A stretch of 9,096 bases of DNA, taken from the NCBI GenBank assembly GCA_027080445.1, contig JALWRY010000043.1, positions 1-9,096 of the forward strand, in the 5' to 3' direction. Position numbers and translations under genes: made by a program. The notes under the pieces are model-generated. The model saw only the letters and a list, made by a program, of their open reading frames with translations. It ran no database searches and had not been told where the DNA came from. Each line of letters opens with the position of its first letter. Position 1 is the stretch's first letter. Positions 8,301 through 9,096 of this stretch are shown here, one piece after another. The stretch comes from Thiohalobacter sp. (GTDB lineage: Bacteria > Pseudomonadota > Gammaproteobacteria > DSM-19610).

Positions 8301-8722
8301 ATATCAGTGCGGTTGCTCCTGTTCTTGTTCAGAGCGATAAAACGACGATATCCAGCTATGAACTTTGGTTGGACGGTACACATAGGGTACTCTATTCAAA
8401 CAGCGCGACAACACCGGGCGCAACTGCTGCATTTTCTCCAACAAACGTTGCAGACTGGAAGTTGAGCACGCTGTGTCGAACGCAAAGCACTGTCGGGCAA
8501 GGAGGCTCATTCTCTAGCATGACCGAAAAAATCACGGTTCCGCTAGGCGTTCCATCAGGAAATATTGTCAGCGATTTATCGGGTAATATATTCGCTTCCA
8601 TTCAGTATAGGGATGTTAATGGTGATCAACAGGGCTTTAACTTTTTGACAAACGGGGATCCTGCCGAGATTACAGGTATAACGAACTTAGGCGCAATTTA
8701 TTCCCCGATAGGATTGAGGTAA
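5369..8722 (+). CDS. large secreted zinc-dependent phospholipase C / S1-P1 nuclease-like protein
   Basis: This 1117-aa protein starts with a signal peptide (MRKLTLLVVALLYGIVAHA, likely cleaved before Y20). Residues 20 to about 445 fit the all-helical zinc-dependent phospholipase C fold. Candidate metal ligands are H25, D107/D108 (IREDDY), H132 (RHFYDP), the H219-x3-D223-x5-H229 motif in LGDVLHLVQDMGQPQH, and H249 with E254 (HKSVFEAYVD). The H-x3-D-x5-H spacing equals that recalled for Bacillus cereus PLC (H118, D122, H128), and FEAYVD resembles its YENFVD. By family such enzymes cleave phospholipid head groups or nucleic acids outside the cytoplasm; the substrate cannot be told from sequence. 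Residues about 445-557 look like a beta-sandwich. Residues about 570-1117 are beta- and glycine-rich, contain seven cysteines and match no family I recognise. The last third (from about nt 7400) is coded in more A/T-rich DNA. It is the last gene of the cargo string. Confidence 0.85.
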   Translation: MRKLTLLVVALLYGIVAHAYELGTHARLTQQAYSRSVLQTDVTLFRDLGVDKLDADKPFGESYLDVSGGRIEERTGKTFSTNDKRMPGDTMPFSIQGWLMRGAIREDDYLSNFDAKNPQDDPYGMFNRPLRHFYDPINHKGLLAFTPAPDWATGSKDSFANPVLPDTTRRNHFTLLDARESEFRALTGKDLDWNTVAANKAERDKYWATVFRALGDVLHLVQDMGQPQHTRNDRHSGNKYDGFTVFRGHKSVFEAYVDARAKQEKFFVRPSQTGGGTLTNVPVQRLNYSGYPIPVFDDFASYFSTWHIDGPDPLSRRGLADYSNRGFFSAGTNFGNTGNYLYPDPDPESGVYISGLVTTDWKGDLLPNGEAIKVLRGTVNDSLTGSRDQAALSSFGLWDQFLVNKGQTARHTLTKVNYDDMANLLIPRTVAYSAGVINHFFRGRLEIRIDQYTGQSVTLKFVNRSNADTLYSQDGLNELSVVYRYEGANGEVFGTSEADVSLASGDDVPPDAVSAQSYTFTFQPPVPPDAKDLTLQLVYRGKLGKETDAVAVGSIEMTSPGFIFNPGSTPADGIGGSRYIYRENGKWVLSSEQGLVFGNIDWKGWYVNGKPTQVLSWQGPASRYFHDNGGFTPNVYYNGELFSVAPYPVLGAALNKDATGDSWIVVICQNGSNDLVLKRPFTKNTSTASYDPALNPGGWRVLGEFAPQSGYAPPDRPWFFNGSGTEAQTMRVSSAVLADGLERLKITVGGNSAIIEYLGNLAGKSSFGYKGGNGCVTRHEENMQCSGTWDNPTGSGTTDNVWDNRYSRSTGWTGSYVVAVDYIDERETLATLSLDDVFLENIHSTNDQHGTLICYLQNDGGNGIDSASVDRKDDSGKTQTINRMLRLSSEKITDLVINQRDYTNASTWPHGKYKCPLRKINPLDYSGCISEKHGEVTLNNREISRRIDFMDLRNGTVLSSALTKDEVYLSRVDAVNQDISAVAPVLVQSDKTTISSYELWLDGTHRVLYSNSATTPGATAAFSPTNVADWKLSTLCRTQSTVGQGGSFSSMTEKITVPLGVPSGNIVSDLSGNIFASIQYRDVNGDQQGFNFLTNGDPAEITGITNLGAIYSPIGLR
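5645..5850 (+). repeat. 206-bp internal duplicated block, copy 2
   Basis: Second copy of the block at 4387-4592, here in its natural place inside the phospholipase C-like domain (about residues 92-160 of the 1117-aa protein). The full-length copy has family-like sequence on both sides, so this is the likely parental context. Confidence 0.92.
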
Positions 8723-8884
8723 TACTGAACGTCAGTTCACTGCACAAATCTGTTGGTTCTTTACCAACTGAGCGGGTAACTGGAGAAATTATGGTCATAG
8801 ATGCCATAGTTGATATTTATCTTACATGCCTTGTGATATGAATGCGCATACAGATTGCGGTAACCTGGTTCTGAATGATTGCAT
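8723..8884. other. gene-free right end of the island with two small hairpins
   Basis: I see no gene in these 162 bases. Two short hairpins follow the stop codon: TGAAC/GTTCA (8726-8739, 4-base loop) and GTTGGT/ACCAAC (8752-8768, 5-base loop). Neither is followed by a T-run, so neither is a convincing Rho-independent terminator. The last bases before the right repeat (8871-8884) form an imperfect inverted match with the first bases after the left repeat. Confidence 0.5.
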
Positions 8885-8952
8885 TCAGTATCTCGGTGGC
8901 CTGATCAGGCCAGGCGCTTTCTTGCCCGGACGATGGCTTCTGCAACTTGTTT
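8885..8952. repeat. right copy of 68-bp direct repeat (attR-like)
   Basis: Matches 2443-2510 at 66 of 68 positions. Here the argH part continues into the full argH reading frame, while the 20 bases matching the GGDEF/EAL gene end are stranded: the sequence before 8885 does not continue into that gene. This copy is the reciprocal product of the duplication seen on the left. Confidence 0.92.
8897..8912. other. 16-bp perfect palindrome, right copy
   Basis: The same TGGCCTGATCAGGCCA as at 2455-2470, in the same place within the repeat. Here it contains the argH stop codon on the - strand. Confidence 0.6.
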
Positions 8953-9096
8953 TGGTGCGGTGCCGCCAAAGTGATTGCGCGCCGACACGGAACCTTCCAG
9001 CGTCAGTACCTCAAAGACATCCTTGTCGATGACCGACGACAGCGCCTGCAGTTCGGGCAAGGCCATGTCTGACAGGTCGCGTCCGCTATCAATGCC
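8905..9096 (-). CDS. argH: argininosuccinate lyase, C-terminal 63 residues (5' part outside window)
   Basis: Read on the - strand from the window edge, the frame gives 63 residues and a TGA at 8905-8907. The segments DLSDMALPELQALSSVIDKD, VFEVLTLEGSVSARNHFGGT and APKQVAEAIVRARKRLA are typical of the ArgH C-terminus, including LTLEGSV.ARNHFGGTAP. The enzyme splits argininosuccinate into arginine and fumarate in the cytoplasm, the last step of arginine synthesis. The catalytic residues lie in the part outside the window. The C-terminus appears full and normal, so the inferred insertion did not damage it. It is convergent with the cargo string, whose transcripts would run into it in antisense if not terminated. 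Confidence 0.95.
   Translation of the reverse strand, partial: GIDSGRDLSDMALPELQALSSVIDKDVFEVLTLEGSVSARNHFGGTAPKQVAEAIVRARKRLA

Larger units (their letters stand above)
2443..8952. mobile_element. putative integrated genomic island at the argH 3' end, without visible integrase
   Basis: A 68-bp direct repeat flanks this block. Each repeat holds the 3' ends of both neighbouring convergent genes, so the simplest ancestral state is GGDEF/EAL gene and argH meeting tail to tail (TGA next to TCA) with the block inserted between them. Integrases that use the 3' end of a gene as attB and restore its reading frame leave exactly this pattern. The cargo is one rightward string of exported-protein genes plus one decayed paralog. 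No recombinase, transposase, relaxase or replication gene is visible in any frame. The element may therefore have lost its integrase, be mobilised in trans, or have arrived by homologous recombination from a relative already carrying it. The extent and duplication are read directly from the sequence; the mechanism is inferred. Confidence 0.7.

Noticed and set aside
8752..8768. Hairpin GTTGGT/ACCAAC as a terminator of the cargo string
   Set aside because: Only a 6-bp stem and no T-run afterwards; kept as a structural note only.
2443..8952. Composite transposon or large target-site duplication as the origin of the 68-bp repeat
   Set aside because: No transposase or IS ends are visible, 68 bp is too long for a usual target duplication, and the copies differ by synonymous argH changes rather than being identical.
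8826..9032. Open frame of 68 codons on the + strand over the right repeat
   Set aside because: Runs antisense to the clear argH coding sequence and has no ribosome binding site.
1..9096. tRNA attachment gene, CRISPR array or rRNA
   Set aside because: No cloverleaf, no regularly spaced short repeats and no rRNA-like sequence was seen on reading either strand.

Overview
The window looks like a chromosomal segment of a Gammaproteobacterium of moderately high GC. The two outer genes are ordinary chromosomal genes in a convergent arrangement. On the left, on the + strand, is the 3' part of a large membrane-bound c-di-GMP turnover protein (sensor-TM-HAMP-PAS-GGDEF-EAL). On the right, on the - strand, are the last 63 codons of argininosuccinate lyase (argH). 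No species can be named from this sequence.

Between them lies a block of about 6.4 kb that appears to have been inserted at the junction of the two genes. A 68-bp direct repeat (2443-2510 and 8885-8952, 66/68 identical by hand alignment, offset 6442) marks its ends. Each copy contains the last 20 bases of the GGDEF/EAL gene and the last 48 bases of argH, so both genes keep intact 3' ends. This is the pattern left by site-specific integration (attL/attR-like). The two mismatches are both synonymous in the argH frame (GAA/GAG and CAA/CAG), which suggests that the left copy derives from a different argH allele carried in by the element. No integrase, transposase or other mobility gene lies inside.

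The cargo is one rightward gene string for exported proteins: (1) a 493-aa secreted protein with two dockerin-like calcium-loop repeats, two Ig-like modules, a PKD-like module and a small C-terminal domain; (2) a decayed fragment of a zinc-dependent phospholipase C-like gene; (3) a 238-aa lipoprotein with a carboxypeptidase-regulatory-like beta domain; (4) an 1117-aa secreted protein with an N-terminal zinc-dependent phospholipase C / S1-P1 nuclease-like domain and an unrecognised C-terminal region of about 650 residues. Genes 2, 3 and 4 overlap by 4 bases each (ATGA, GTGA), which suggests translational coupling. The fragment and the full-length gene share a 206-bp block that is about 95% identical inside otherwise diverged flanks, a sign of recombination or gene conversion between paralogs.

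The most noteworthy reading is an integrase-less cargo island at the argH 3' end that carries a cell-surface/exoprotein cassette with a mosaic paralog pair. The function of the cassette is not known from sequence alone.
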